From Eumeta japonica (lineage: Eukaryota > Arthropoda > Insecta > Lepidoptera > Psychidae): a DNA stretch of 64,000 nt. Below, piece by piece: positions 11,160 through 24,939 of this stretch. Every line of letters begins with the position of its first letter. Position 1 is the stretch's first letter. The notes under the pieces are model-generated. The model made no database searches. It saw only the letters and a list, made by a program, of their open reading frames with translations, and had not been told where the DNA came from. The stretch lies in contig BGZK01000089.1 in NCBI GenBank assembly GCA_005406025.1, positions 372,001-436,000 of the forward strand. The letters run 5' to 3'. Both the position numbers and the translations under genes were made by a program.

Positions 11160-12850
11160 GCGTTAGGGGTACAGTCCGCTACAAACTTTTCATCGGTTGC
11201 GTTGGTCGATTAAAATGAATGTATATCTCTAGATGACATTCAGTATTTTAACATAATAATTGCCTTTAGACTGAATCAACAGTATTTTCAGGTTTCAAAC
11301 CGGAAGGATACCGGAAGGATACCGGATTCGATCACGTCGATTAATTAGTTTTTGAGTTGAGTCGAATTAAACCACTTGTTGCGTTGCGTGCCTCAATGAA
11401 AAATTTAAGTCTTCGGCACCAACGTTGTCACGTCATTGGCCTCGGTGCCGAAGTTAGCAGTCAATATTAACTGGTATAGCTTGAAAAACTTAAGGTCCCA
11501 TCCTACAGTGAAATGCAAAGATTGTAAGCGAACGTGTTCCAGTATTGGGACGACTAAAACTCTGACGTAAAAGCGTACAAGTTCGACAACCGAATTACTG
11601 TGAATTATTCACACACTTATACAATTTAATTTGCGAATCGGGCAGTTTTTTTTGCTATTAATATTAATTTAAATAGGTAATGTTGTCCGATGAACTGTAG
11701 AAAAATTGATTTTTTGGAAAATACGCAGTAAAAAGCAAAATTGCAAAACAGCTAACTCTGCGAGCAAGACGATATACTGAATTTCGACAATGAAATTTAA
11801 AATAAAATACAATAATCTTTTTAGAGTCGCTTCCACTATCTCCTTTTAAGCTGCCATTTAACAAAAAGTCACTTCTGGAAATAAAATTTGCGTTTCAAGT
11901 CCTGATTATAACATTGTTCAGGCTAAAACCCGTTAAAATAAAGATGTAGAACACCATTAATTTTAAAAGTGACTTTTAATTAAAAGTGAGTTTATAAGGA
12001 GGCGGTGGAGTAGTCTTAAAAATAAAATCCTTAGTTACTTAAAAACAGGCTTTTGCCATTTTTAAAAATACTAAAAGGATTATCTTATGAGGTCTTATCA
12101 CTTCCTCGTTTAGGCAGAGCCTCCAAAAATTTATTTATTTAAGATTTAGGGGTTATCGAGCTTTAAGCACTCAACGTTGTACAAAACAAAAAAAAATTTC
12201 CAACTTCGGGTTCACGTCAATACCTTTATTAAGATCGTATTCTTTGAACTTTTCTCTAACTTCTTAATTTCTACTTTCTGAAAATATTCATTGGAAAATA
12301 GCAAAAAGGGAAAATCTTCCTGAAAATCCACTCTCAAAAGTAAGATATATAAAAAGTAAATGTAAACGCATTGTAATATTCAACGCCTATCTCTGATGCC
12401 GGATTACTGATTAAAAATGCATACGACAAAATTTCGTTTGTGGCATTATCGTGTATCGTCTAGCACATACGTCCTTTTTGTCCTTGTATGACGTGCCTTA
12501 TCCATAGACGCCGATATCATGTAAAACAATTCGTTAATAATATGGACATAATTTATTACATTTTTTTTTATTTATTTTAAAACCCTTCTCAATGTCTTTA
12601 AACGAATCGTTATAATATAAATGAATATTTGTCAGCTCAATTTGACTTAAGTAAATAAGATAATGATACATACGTAATGTTATAGAGATTCGATAAGGTA
12701 AATGTTACGTCAATTCTTTATGATAATATATATAATAAATTATTAATGGATTTTTAAATATTCATAGATCTCAGGTCTCCTATATGCATCGAATATTGAA
12801 AACGTCTTAAATTCCTAATAAAAAAACGAGTGGTGTCGTGGGACACCATA
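11160..12850. other. Intergenic, no gene recognised
   Basis: No supported gene. A short direct duplication (ggaaggataccggaaggatac) lies near 11301-11321. Confidence 0.4.
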
Positions 12851-12852
12851 TA

Positions 12853-13621
12853 GGAATGAAGTTCCTTATTATAAAAATATTAATTTCAAGTTATATTCGA
12901 GTTATAAAGAAAATAATTATTCGGGTATACATTTTTTATTATGATTTTTTTATCAATAAAAATAAAAAATGAATAAATTAATATACTCATTGACTATAAA
13001 TATAGTCGATATATTCTATAAAAATTAAATTTTCAATTTTTGGAAAACATACTGCGTTACTGAATGCTGGGTATTGTTCACCGACATAACATCATTAGTC
13101 GCTCGTTCTTTATCTTGTACATTGTCGGAATTATATATTTCTGAACTAGAAAGAAAACAGTAAAATATACTATGTTACTTTGACATTGTTTTTATAATAA
13201 CCAACAATTATAAAAATATTTATTTATAAATAATTTATTAATGAATAAAAAAATGAATAAAATTAATTTCTATTCATTTCAATTGTATAATTAATAATAG
13301 TAATAATTAAATGGATGTCAGAAAATTAAATATTGTTATTTTAAGCAAAATTTAATTATACTCAATAATTTCATAAATAGAACAAAATTTAAGTAATAAA
13401 AAACACAAACCACGCGTAGATCATGAAACGTTAGTGGAATGATATAATGATAACAGCAAACCGCAATAATAATAACAGTCATCACGTAGACTATACATCA
13501 GACACCGCATAGCCGTCATACAGAGACTATACATAAAAATCCCTCGCTTTTTTTTAACGTTACGGACGGTTTTTGCCGGCTAGGGTACCCCTCCGCAACG
13601 TCCCATAAGGAACTTCGTTCC
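12853..13621. mobile_element. Possible non-autonomous element with short terminal inverted repeats
   Basis: ggaatgaagttccttat at 12853-12869 is mirrored by ataaggaacttcgttcc at 13605-13621 (16 of 17 positions). Both are preceded or followed by a gggac-type word (gtgggacac / cgtccc). The interior is very AT-rich without an open frame. It could be a MITE of ~770 bp or two separate copies of a common lepidopteran word in opposite orientation. Confidence 0.4.
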
Positions 13622-13754
13622 AAAAAAATAAATAGACCAAAATGTTTAATGTTTTTATTTAAATATTCATTTTATTATCCTACGTATTTACGAAATTCTG
13701 TAACTAAAAATATGTCTAGTATTTACTCGTAGTAGGGTGCACACTAATTTAATT

Positions 13755-14030
13755 TTCTAACCAGCTTTCCGCCCACGGCTTCGCCTGCATGGACATGTGT
13801 TCCATTATCTTTTATGTTGGTCTCTCTTTCTTTCTTTAAATCCCAATCCCCATCGCCATGTTGATTCTGATCCTTGTACTACTCTTAATTCCGATGCCAG
13901 TCACGTTATTGATTCTAAACCCTATCCCAAAATCGATTTTGAACCCGATTTTGACTCCAATTTTGTTCTTAATTTCATGTACTGTTTAAATTTATACAAT
14001 ATCTTAAAATACGCGAGTAACTAGTTAAAA
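13755..14030 (-). repeat. Dispersed repeat fragment (inverted relative to 15950-16340)
   Basis: The boundary word agctttccgcccacggcttcgcc is followed by pyrimidine-rich repeats of gattctgatcc / gattttgaacc type. The reverse complement resembles 15950-16340, which ends in gaagccgtggatgacagctag. The 75-codon open frame here is a product of the simple sequence. Confidence 0.45.
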
Positions 14031-15073
14031 TTTTTGGAAATAAATCCTAAAAATATCGATACAAATTAGAAAAAGTACTCAGTGCATTAAACCAATAGAT
14101 AAATAAAAAAAATTTGTACGCCAAAAAAAATGTATCCTTTATCTAAAGTAGCTAAGGTTATGTAGACGTTTTTTCTCACAATTTCAATGTTACCATTTTG
14201 TTTTGATTAATGAAAAACTAGCTAACTCTTAATAAAATGCATTGACTACTTTTCCGAAAAGTTATTTGAATTTTCTACAATTTAATAAATTGTGTAAGTC
14301 TACGCTTTCTATTATCTGCACCTTGCTTCGGAAAACTGGACCTTTTTGTTAACTCGTTAAGTGCGCATGTCGATAGTGCTTACGCTTTCAGTTATGACCT
14401 ATAGGAGCCCGTGTCGGACGCCGGATGACGCGATAGTGCCGTGCAGCTACATACCTCTTTTACGACGTATTCTAAGCCCTCCCTACCTCCTCACCGCGAC
14501 CGCGTAAACCAATACTCCTGTTACCTGTTGCTTTAATACGAGATTTCTCTAACTAGGGTACGCCAGTTAACAGTGGGGGAGTGTGATAAAATGTACCTAA
14601 TGGTGCCGGCTTGGCCGAGTCGTACTTAACTGCGCGTAACGAGTATCGAGACACACAGGCGTCTAATTAACCAAAATCGAAACGTAGAGCAAAAAACTGG
14701 AAGAATTTTAGGAGTTTTCATGTGAAGAAGTGAAATTCTTTTTGCCTTTCATGACAATCTATCTTTACGTGGGAGTACGTTTTCACACCTGGCCATGGTT
14801 AAGGCGAAAGACATAAATAGGCGGAATTCTGAATTTGAATTAAGATTGAAATCGGGAAAAATTACTCCGAGAATCGACTGAAATTGACAACGTCAAAGAG
14901 CGTACACGGAAAGAAACTACAAAGCAGAATACGCCTAAATACGGGTCGCATTCCATCGGTAGTTAGGCGAAAAACCGACCAAATGCAATACGATCAAAAT
15001 AACCGTCGACGCTGAAGGCGTAAGATAGTCTAAGAACCGGCATTAGATTAAATTAAATTAAAATAGATTAAAT

Positions 15074-15190
15074 ATACCCTCAACTGTTAATTGAAACTAA
15101 TAGTGTTTTAAAAGCAGATAACAGTATCATAAATTTATGACAACAATGTCTGCCACCGTAGTCCTGCTGCTATTGACATTAATTACTTTT
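15074..15190 (+). repeat. Dispersed ~115-bp repeat, copy 1
   Basis: From ataccctcaactgttaattg to gtcctgctgctattgacatt this segment matches 23973-24090 in the same orientation with only scattered differences. The core ttatgacaacaatgtctgcc and the following accgtagtcctgctgctatt are identical. The homology ends sharply at attaattaa on the right. No coding potential; likely a small non-autonomous element. Confidence 0.75.
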
Positions 15191-15949
15191 TTTTATGTAG
15201 GCTGCAAATAATTTCACGATAACTGCCAATAGTAAATATATCTAAAATTTTGTACACTTTACCTATGTGTTAATAAATTTTAATTAACAGATGAGTTAGG
15301 TTCATCTACCTGTTTACTCCTGGCTGCAAGTAGCTGTAGCAGTCATAAAGATCGCTGCCTATGTAACAAGGTGTAAAACATAATATATGAGAGTTTTGTA
15401 CTTGTAATGCGCAATTAACATAAGAAGAAAAAAGTTCATTATTAATTAATGTTAATAGCGGCGGGACTACCAGGCCGGGCGTTACCATTTTATTTAAAGG
15501 AGTGTTTAAAATTCTCTGGACATTATTGACCGGCAAATAAGACGAATTCTACAGTATCGCAAGCCATACACGACTTTCTGAGCAGACTGTTTGCAACTTA
15601 CGTAAGACGACATTCAAAGTACGTAAGAGACGATGAAGTCACGGTAAGCTTGAAGATAAGTGATTTTCTTCTTACTGTTGTATTGTTATCGCCATACGCC
15701 ACGTTAATAATAACTTAGATATCATGGGTTTATCAGGTTTTACAAAGTTTGTAATACTTAATCCGAAAAAATTTTTAGAGAAAAATTCATTGGTTTGAAC
15801 AAACAGAAAGTCTAAAAAAGGGATTTGATTATTTGTATGAGATTTATGTATGAACTTATGATTTGAATAATGGATTTGTGTAATCCTTTTTTTATTTTAA
15901 TTTTTTATGGTCCTGTATTATATATATATATATATTCATGAATGAGTTA

Positions 15950-16340
15950 ATATAACAAATGAAGGACGAGACCAGGACGAGAATTGGAATCAAGAACAGG
16001 ACCAGGGTTGCAATCGAGAATAGAATTACGGTTGAAATCAAAAGTGTGCCTGAGACCGGGGTTAGAAATGAAAGAGAAATGAGGATTGAAATCTATTGAG
16101 ACCCGATTAGAAATTAGGAATGTGACCAGAATCAGAATATAGAACAGAATTAGATATAGAATTCAGAATCAAGAAAGACAAGAATCAAAATAGACAGTTC
16201 CGTTGTCTGTTTTAATTTGAAGTCGAAAATAGGACTGAGGATCCGATCATGATTGAAATAGAGATTGCTCAATATGAAAGATAAAGATTTCTATCAACGC
16301 CCGAGGGAGTGAAGCCGTGGATGACAGCTAGTACATAACA
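15950..16340 (+). repeat. Purine-rich dispersed repeat
   Basis: A long run of degenerate agaatcaggaccaggattgg-type words, almost free of C-rich blocks on this strand, ends in gaagccgtggatgacagctag. Related stretches are at 9420-9600, 13755-14030 (inverted) and about 1440-1510. An (AT)n tract at 15918-15935 precedes it. No gene. Confidence 0.45.
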
Positions 16341-16344
16341 AAAT

Positions 16345-18880
16345 AAAAGTTATTAACTTTTTAATTACCTGTTGCATACATACCAAATATATAATAAAAA
16401 ATTATCAGATCAGTCTAACAGATGTAACATTAATGTAAATGATTCTTAAAGAGTGATAAAGTGATATTACTCACAACAATATATGATGCAAATATAAAGC
16501 CAATGATTCAGATGTGAACAATACCCCTATCCCTCATGCCCATATTTGAAATTGAGACCATGTTAGTGCTGTGTTTGGTTCGACCTCGAGCACAGAGTCT
16601 AATATTAAATGACTCAATTCTCGCCTCTGGCTATAAAGTAAGAATGCCTTTAATGGTACCCTCATTATTAAGTAATGTTCGTCCTCTATGTGTTTTTTTC
16701 CAAAAGTGCCTTAATCTGAAAAACACATTACTTTCTTAATCACCTCTAAGTATACATTCTAAATTTGCTTCACAAAGTCTATGGGAATGCAAACAAATGT
16801 TTATTGAAATTATATATTGTTCAGAAATTTTGGAATTAGCTTATGAAGAAAGCTTTGAAAAGCTTAATACTATAATGATAATAATGAAAAAGTTATGAGA
16901 TCCATCTGCAACACATGCATTGTGCGTGCACTTATTAATTGATTGATTAGTCTCATTGGAAAAATTAATTTTCGCACTATAGTTTTTTTATGTGATTGAC
17001 GCGAAAACTTCCAATTCGTTCATAATCCACATACAAATGTGAAGCTGGAGAACTAAACCAGACAACTCCGCCTTCAATGGAAATTAGTTTTTTTTTTCTT
17101 TAGAGCCCCTTTCAGTGTGGTCAATACATATACGAACTCGTTTTCAATAGAAACTGACTATAAATCATTCAAATCTGCATTTATAAACAGCCCTTTCATT
17201 CAAAGCCGTATATATCCACATTTAAAAATTTTTGTAATATTTCTTATATAAAATTTTACCTTGAAAACCAGATAACTTTATAGTATTTTCAGAAAAAAAT
17301 CTTTCTCAAGCAAACGTGTGTAATAACATGAATTTTAAGTCTGATAAGAGCTTTCTAGATTTTTTTCTTGTAACACTGCACAGAGACAGATTAATTTGTA
17401 TCCAAGTCATATACACAGTATCCAAGATACATGAATAAAAAGTTGTTAGCTATAGTATGAGAATTCCCTAAATAATGTTAATATTCTTTGCTTATGGTCT
17501 CGACGTTGATTGTAAAAGCACAACAAACATTAGAGCGGATCTTCTGTACCTATTTATTTTGTGCCCTCCATTTTTGGTTTTGTAGAGTCCTCTTCGCTAT
17601 CTGAAAAGCAAGAATTATTCGTTTTTGTTACTTATCTTGTGAATTATAAAATCACAATCCAAATACATTCGAAAAGCGGAAGAAACATGCCTTTTATAGA
17701 CTTTCTTAATAAAATTTGTGTAATTAATTCAATGCGGAAGTGAATGAAAATGTGATCAGTACATATTGTAAAATTGATATTACAAAGAATAAGAATAACT
17801 TATATAAGAATGCAAATAACTATGAATGTAAAGATTGAATTGATTACCGGACAATAAATTCGAGATCAGAATATTGCTTTTTCATGTGTTTCGTACAAAA
17901 GTACAGAAGGTGCCTCGTCAATTTTGTTAACCATGGTTTAGTCGGCATGCCAAGGACCTAAATGAAATATAAAATTATAATTATTCGATAACTAAAAAAT
18001 GTGAAATAAAATAAATTTTATAAAAGTAAAAAAAAAACCCTTTTCTAAATAATTATTGAAACAGACTCCAAAAAAATTTTTTGTAGATGTGGGACCGATG
18101 GAAACTTTTCACATTTCATTTATAATGACGTTTCAAACATTCATACTAATTTTTAGCTGTGTGTTCAATTTTAGTAAACTTACCACTATTTTTTGGGCTG
18201 GCTTGATCGTGCTACTTATAATTTGATTATTATTTTCTTAATAACTTATAAGTGATAAACAATAATCGGGATTTTTCTTCGCAATTCATTTCGAAAACTT
18301 GCGATATCAATGATTATTAAGAATCATATATTACACGCTTATCGTAACTGACAGCAACCCGTCAGTTAACATTTAACTGTAAAGAGTGATTTTTTGAAGA
18401 GACAGAATTTGATAATTGTGCTAAATGTTAAATAGTTAAAATTTATAGTAAAACACTACTGATTTTAAAACACTTCGCTGTTATTGGACATAAATTTTGG
18501 TTCCGTCAATTTGGCTTCCTAGGCCTGAACTTCGCGCGCCAGAGCGTAATTCTACCACTACAATCACCGAACTTGTTTTATGTTCAATGGCAGAAAATAA
18601 TTTATGAGACATGACAGTCATAGAATTTTACATTAACTCGTAAAAAGCTATTTGTGTTTCCTCGCAGATGTCGCATCAAGAATGTGATGCGAAGTAAATT
18701 ACATCAGAACGTTATTTCAAACATATGCCTTAGTATTCTGTGTGGGTGGAATCCTCAATAGGGAAAAAGTGTACATATTTCATATTTTATCTTAGCTCTC
18801 GACTACAATGGAGCTATATTAAAAAGTTTAAATTATTATTACTTGTATGAACGTACGTATAATATATACTCATTTTGAAA
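16345..18880. other. Intergenic, no gene recognised
   Basis: Only short open frames (60-67 codons). A fragment at about 17845-17945 shares inverted words with 26650-26715 (gacgaggca and gaatttattgtcc), pointing to an old dispersed repeat. Confidence 0.4.
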
Positions 18881-18889
18881 AATCCATAT

Positions 18890-19260
18890 ATAGACGGTAT
18901 TCATATTTTAATAGTAGTTTCAAGGTTATTACTTCATTGTCCGTCTGTCTGTCTATCAGTTCAAATTCTTTTCTCGGGAATAGATAGAGGACTTTAGCGC
19001 TTTGTATTAATGTAACGAAGGCGTAAGTTTATATTAAAACAAAATACTATGGTCTATGGGCACGAGGAGGTGTAAAAATTCAAGCTTCAATGCAATGAAT
19101 AGAAACAACCATTTTGTCGCATATTTTGATACTTTCAAACTCACTCATGAAAACCTATAGGGTTCGGGAACCATGGATCATGAAATTTTGCAAAAAGTCG
19201 TAGTCTTACAGTATAACTAAAGGGAAAAATTCGAAAACAGTCAATGTATAACTTGTTATA
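18890..19260 (+). repeat. Decayed LINE 3'-region fragment
   Basis: Contains, in order, gtccgtctgtctgtctatc, ttctcgggaatagatagag, cctatagggttcggg, catggatcatgaaattttgc and aactaaagggaaaaattcg. I recognise this word order from lepidopteran LINE 3' regions (established only by memory). The 6870-7070 block is an inverted partial relative. No open frame remains. Confidence 0.5.
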
Positions 19261-20739
19261 CAACTTTGTAAGACTATAAACTGGCTTTGCAGTTGGAATT
19301 TAGTCCATGATGTCACATTGTACATCACAGTATGGAAGGAAACTATTTAACTTTTCGCTGCGAAACTTAAAAATTTCAAAAATTTTAGAAAGTTTAAAAA
19401 AAATGTGTATATCTTTGGATTCAGTAGGGCAAGAGAGATACGCAAATGTCGCGCCATGTGGAAATCTACCCTACCTAATCTACCCCACTCTTTTCGTGAA
19501 TAGTCGTGTGTTTATAATAATAATAATGAAATGTCTAAACATTTTTTTGTAAATGTCTATAAAATTATCCATTATCAGTATCGAAAACAGGCAAAATCCA
19601 TCGAGACTCTTGGAGATATATTTACACGCATAATTTAGTAACGTTTGCACTCAGGACGCAAATTATACTCGCACTTTTGTTTTTATACTTTCAAGAGTAT
19701 CGTAAGTCAAAATAAATTAAAAAAAAATCTCTTTTTTTTTGCATTTACCTTACTACATTTATTTTAAATTTCCCGTTTATTTATTTGAAAATACTGATCT
19801 GATGAAAACTTTATTAACGTTTTGAACAGTAGCTTATTTAAAATCGTATAACAATGTTTGAATAAAACTATTCATCCAAAAATTCATTTTTTCGAGACTT
19901 TATTATCTAAATTATTGAATAAAATATTGAATAAATTATTGAAATATATTATGAAATATTTATGTATTTAAATTTATGAAATTTGTAAACAAGTCTTTCA
20001 ACCGCTGTTCGTACATATTGATTATAATTCATAACTATGTCTGCTTATATTAAAAATAAAATGTGTTATATTATAGAGCTTATAACTTTTTTTCAATACG
20101 TGAAGACGCTAAATGAAAACGGCTATAGAAACTGCGAACATGGCACGCCTCGGGGTATACTATTTTAAGGTCCATCAAATAGTGGACCCCAAAAGTAATA
20201 TACCAGATATTATGCCAGTTGTGGAAGCTTACATTTTTCCGAATTAAAAAAATAATTACTCCCTTTAAAACCAATTAAGGTGACGTGGATCCTAGCGCTA
20301 TGGAACCCGCGCACACTGCGGTATTATAACTACAACAAGCTCCGCGTATGCTTATTTTTAAGGTGGTATGCGACAAAACAGTTTTTTTTTTGTTTAAAAT
20401 AAAAATTAGGATTTATTTTTGAATTTATTTTTGATTCGTATTTCAAAGGGTTTGTATAGGGTAACTTCTTAAAAAAATTGTAGACGAAAATCGGACCGGT
20501 TTGCATGTAAAATGTAAATCTCTGTTTTAAGGTATCTTCGATATTTTAACCTCTGTTATAAAAGTTAATAAATCGTGTAGCGACAACTGACCAATTTAAG
20601 TCAACTTCATTAAAAATCGGGTCACCAAATATCACATACACGTTTTGTATTTCCTGAGAAACATTCTTAACACCAAAATTTCTAATTCATCATCTTAACA
20701 TCCTTTTGACAAAATTTATTGCGTTTTGTATTTGTATGC

Positions 20740-21060
20740 GTCGAGACAGCCCTGAGGAATAGTCGGATCGGGAGCTCATCTGGATTTCGCCGACGCTGCA
20801 TCTCAGGTGTCCACGCGCTCCGGGCCGCGATCGTCTAATGGCACTGTTGTGTTTTATTGTTTTTACTCCCACAAATATGTTTTCTATATAAAACGGAGTT
20901 GGAAGCGCACCCGCCCGCATTTCCCGTTTATTTACCCGTTCTCGCGTGTAGGAACGGGTAAATAAACGACGCATTGGACCTCCGATGCGCCGGCTAACGA
21001 GTATGTCTGACGTCTTTCGCGCATTTCCCTCCCGCCTCCGCGTCTGTCGGTTGTCTTTTG
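20740..21060. other. GC-rich island with TATA-like word and 17-bp palindrome
   Basis: This stretch is clearly richer in G, C and CpG than its surroundings. It holds a ctatataaaacgg word (20884) and a perfect 17-bp inverted repeat, cgtttatttacccgttc (20925-20941) and its complement (20952-20968), around a 10-nt loop. A 94-codon minus-strand frame (20974-20690) crosses it but resembles nothing I know. It could be a promoter or 5' exon of an unannotated gene, or an inserted element. Confidence 0.4.
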
Positions 21061-21069
21061 TCTATGGAA

Positions 21070-23035
21070 GCCAAACTATAATATTAAAGGGGGGAAATAG
21101 AGTAAACAGTATTCGTGTTTATAGATGTGTGTTGATATTAATAACTTATGTGCTCAACACTTGAATTAGGGAACTTTTGGTTTGTTTGTCTTGCTTTAAG
21201 TTAGTTGGCACCGAATCTATGAACAACAAATCGCTTAAATAGTTTTCCAAGGCGGTTTTTATTTTCTATTGGAGATGGTAATTTTTTAACATTCTCCACA
21301 TTTTTATACGACTTAGTTACGCATTGTTGCCAAACCCGCGCAATCAGCTGACGTTGATGGCACAGTGTTGGATTTATTTTTCGCACTAAATCGGTTATGT
21401 TGTGTTTTATGAACTAAAGCGCCTTTTTAAAAATTAATAATAGACACTCAATAGGAGTAAGTATCATTTGTTTAAAAGTTCCAATTAATGTCTTTTAATA
21501 ATCTTCATATAGAATATTAATTCACATATCTGTGTGAAACTCCTTAAAAATTTATTAGCGATTTGTATCTAATTGAAAATCATACCATATTGCGCATTTA
21601 TATATCAACAAAAAAAAACATATACCTAAGGCCACGTGTAAAAAGAATGTTTGATTAGGATAATCATATATAAGCCATACCAAATGAAAAAAATATGTAA
21701 ATAGATTTAGGAAGTCATAATATTGACATGAATATCAACAGACAAGGTATACTTTGTACTGTCTTGTCTATGAATATTTATTTTAATCAATATTAGATAT
21801 GAATCTGAAATTAACTGTTTGTCTGGTTATTTAATAGGTTTTAACAACTAAACCACGTAACTGATGAAAGGGAAAGTTAGTAGAGAGGCAACACTATATT
21901 CTAAAATAAACATGGGATATGTTCAGTCGGGTAAAATAAAATATTAAAGAATGGTATCTTACAATTCAGAACTTTTGAAGTGTAATTTTTTTTTAGGCAA
22001 GTTGATTGATTTTTAGTAGGAGAAAATCTTATGGTTCGCGTCACTAACATGCTAATGCAATATATGAAAAAACTTCTTTTTGTGTTGGACTATTTTCAGA
22101 TGCGAAAAAATTTATGAGTTCGCGTTACTGACACAGCATGTGTGAATTAATAGTATAAGTGAAATTACATTTTTTAATTTAATCAATTGCAACATTATTG
22201 ATGTTTTATTTAAATTATAAGGCTCAAATTTTTAATTTTAAATCTTAATATTGGCTTTTATTGAAGTAAAAACTTCCGTAGGCACCTCGGGCGATTTTTA
22301 GATAAGTAAAATCCTATAAATTGGCGTCACAGACATGCCAACATTAACAGTATATATGTGAATTAATATGATTAAACTATTTTGTGCATGTGGATTTAAT
22401 ATTTTTACAACATTAATTTGTTTTTTTTTTAAGTAAAAGTTTTAGGTTTTGCAAATCAAACATTAATACAAATACATTGATGTTATTTCAAAGTTACTGA
22501 GCTTACGCACCGTGTGCTCACAGACCATCGTGTGTTTTAATTAATAAATAAAACATATGAAAATCTATATAATTGTTGATTAGACTGCCGATAGATACTA
22601 AAACCGGACTTATGTTAATAATTCTAATTTACAAATTATGGTATTTTAATATCATAATTTTTGATATTACAATTAAATTGAAAAATCTAAAAAAGCCACT
22701 GTTATCTTATGGCTTTAAGTTTTGCTTCAATCGGCAGTCACCTATAAGAATTTATTCAATGATAAGTGCTTACTTGAATGGAATTAAATATGTTTGAATT
22801 GTATTCATATAATACGAATGAAAACTAGTTATTATTGCGACCAGTCAAATAAAACTTTGGAATCGGGTGATGAATGGACTTGACTTGAGATCAGAATCGG
22901 ACAACATCCATGATATTGAAGAGACGTTTATAGCTAGTTGACGGGTAATCTGCTTTGGATACGAAAAAATACAGTCTCTATTCGCAACCAGTGCATAGTT
23001 TCTGAAATGAAAATGAATAACGTATCCTTGAATTG
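21070..23035. other. Intergenic with degenerate direct repeats
   Basis: No gene seen. An aaaatc-ttatgg-ttcgcgtcac-gaca-tgc word set recurs near 22027, 22112 and 22311, each followed by a gtgtgaattaata-like word in the last two, suggesting a very old duplicated sequence. Confidence 0.35.
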
Positions 23036-23040
23036 AACAT

Positions 23041-23486
23041 TTACGTAAAATATATAATATTTAGTCTGATGTAAATTTCAATTATAAAATATAAATGATG
23101 CCAAAGCTCGTTTTGTCGCGAACTGATTTTATACAGTGTGTGTAAATGCTGCCGTGCATTAGCCGTCATGTGTCTCCGTAATGGAACATGATATTCCTCT
23201 TCAACCTTTATCATATATTTTAAAAAAGTAATCTGATTCATAAAATACAACATTATTAATTTGGTATGAAAAGTAAATTGAGCATACTGTATCATCAATG
23301 CAAGACGTGTGCGTGTACGTTTTGCAACAAAGAGTAACAAGCCGTACGCTTATCAATAACTTCCGACGTCACGATGAAATGCAATTTGGGTACTAAATAT
23401 TTATATTTTTTACGATCGGTATCGTATACACAGTGAGCGTACACCAATATAAATTCCAAATATTCACTGGCACTAAAAAAACTCAT
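23041..23486 (-). pseudogene. Possible decayed transposon-associated helix-turn-helix ORF
   Basis: Minus-strand frames 23486-23295 (63 codons) and 23340-23041 (99 codons) overlap in different frames. The first begins MSFFSASEYLEFILVYAHC, resembling the start of the small helix-turn-helix domain found at the N-terminus of some insect transposon proteins (pattern: S-x-x-EY-x-x-x-ILVYG). The rest does not align convincingly. It may equally be a chance frame. Confidence 0.25.
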
Positions 23487-23972
23487 TATACACGTTGGGT
23501 CGCGAGTTTGTTTTTTAGACTAAGCGCGCAAACACTATTTGCATCGGTTCCGTACTGAATCTCAGCATTGAATGGACGGGCAGCTAGTGAGAAGGAAGTC
23601 GGTAGTGATACGCGCTTGACAGTAAAGATCGGCAACTGCGCAGAAATAAACAAACTGTACAGGTCGGATCGTTAATAACTAATGAAAGTTATTTTTATTT
23701 CTGATTATGTTTATTTTTACTTTTATTGTGTTCGTCTGTACTATATATTATATAAGTTTTTTTTCCGAAATTGTTAACATTTTTTATTTATTATTTAAAA
23801 TACAATTCAAAATCAAATAAAATAATACGGCTGAATGATACTCGGTCATTGATTGTTAGAGTTTTCCGCGTTTTAATTTTAATCTACAAATTTATCCCAT
23901 TTTTATTTATGTACTATTATTTAATACCCTTGGAATATTAAAAATCTAAGATCAGCTATAAGAAAATTGTAG

Positions 23973-24095
23973 GTACCCTCATCTGTTAATTGAATGAAAT
24001 AGTGTTTTACAGGCAGATAACAATATCATAAATTTATGACAACAATGTCTGCCACCGTAGTCCTGCTGCTATTGATATTAATTAACTAATGTGCG
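23973..24095 (+). repeat. Dispersed ~115-bp repeat, copy 2
   Basis: Second copy of the repeat at 15074-15190, same orientation, starting taccctcatctgttaattg and ending ctgctgctattgatattaa. The strong conservation over a ~9-kb distance, against otherwise unrelated flanks, suggests fairly recent movement or selection on the core. Confidence 0.75.
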
Positions 24096-24939
24096 ATTAA
24101 TTTTTTGCTTGTTATGTTAAATGCACATCGCAAGTATAAAACTATATATCTATATCGGGCATGTGGACGCAAACTGGTTATCAGCTTCCACGTTATTGAT
24201 GGTTGGCTACGTCGCAGTAAAGTTTTAAGAGTGCTGTGTGATTGTGACTTTGACTCTCACGATTATTCAGCGTGATTTGACACAAACCGTATATATCGAT
24301 TTATTCGGAATAAATAAGGCAAGAATGATTTGGTTGTTTTGTTAAAGTTTCGATAAGGAAATATGCCAAGGCATGGTAACGATTAATTTGTTTAAAGTGA
24401 GATATCTTTATCTGGATTGCTTCATCACGGTTATTACATTATTATTTAATGCATATTCGTTTGATCGAGCCATATCAACAAATTAAGCTTTAAAGTAGGT
24501 AAATATTAAAGAAATAATATTTATTTAGCAACTATTACAATAATTTAATATTTACTGCCTGGTTCTAAATATGCGGTTATTATTACGTGATTGTAACAAT
24601 TAAGTTGTAATAGATAAGTTGTATCTGAACTCTCAAAGGAAATGAAAAAGATATACAAAATGTGGTAATCAAATAATTCGTTTAAATAAAAATTGAATCG
24701 TTACATAGGCGAGACTGATTTTATACAATGAACACAAATTATAACAATAAATAGAGATTTAAAAATATACAAATCTACTAAACAATAACAGATTTCCAGA
24801 AGAATGCTCGACGAACAATGCGCGACTACATGATTATGTGGAATACACTGTTCTTCGCTAACTATGGTGATTTCGGACGTGTACATTGTCGGCCTGGCCG
24901 CAGACTACCAAATGCATTCTAGTCTCCGTGGCTCAATCA

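Noticed and set aside
14607..14670. tRNA-like segment (ggcttggccgagtcg)
   Set aside because: It resembles an A box but has no B box and no cloverleaf with an acceptor stem.
23041..23486. Confident call of a DUF4817-type transposon protein
   Set aside because: Only the first ~20 residues fit the pattern; the rest does not, so it is left at low confidence.
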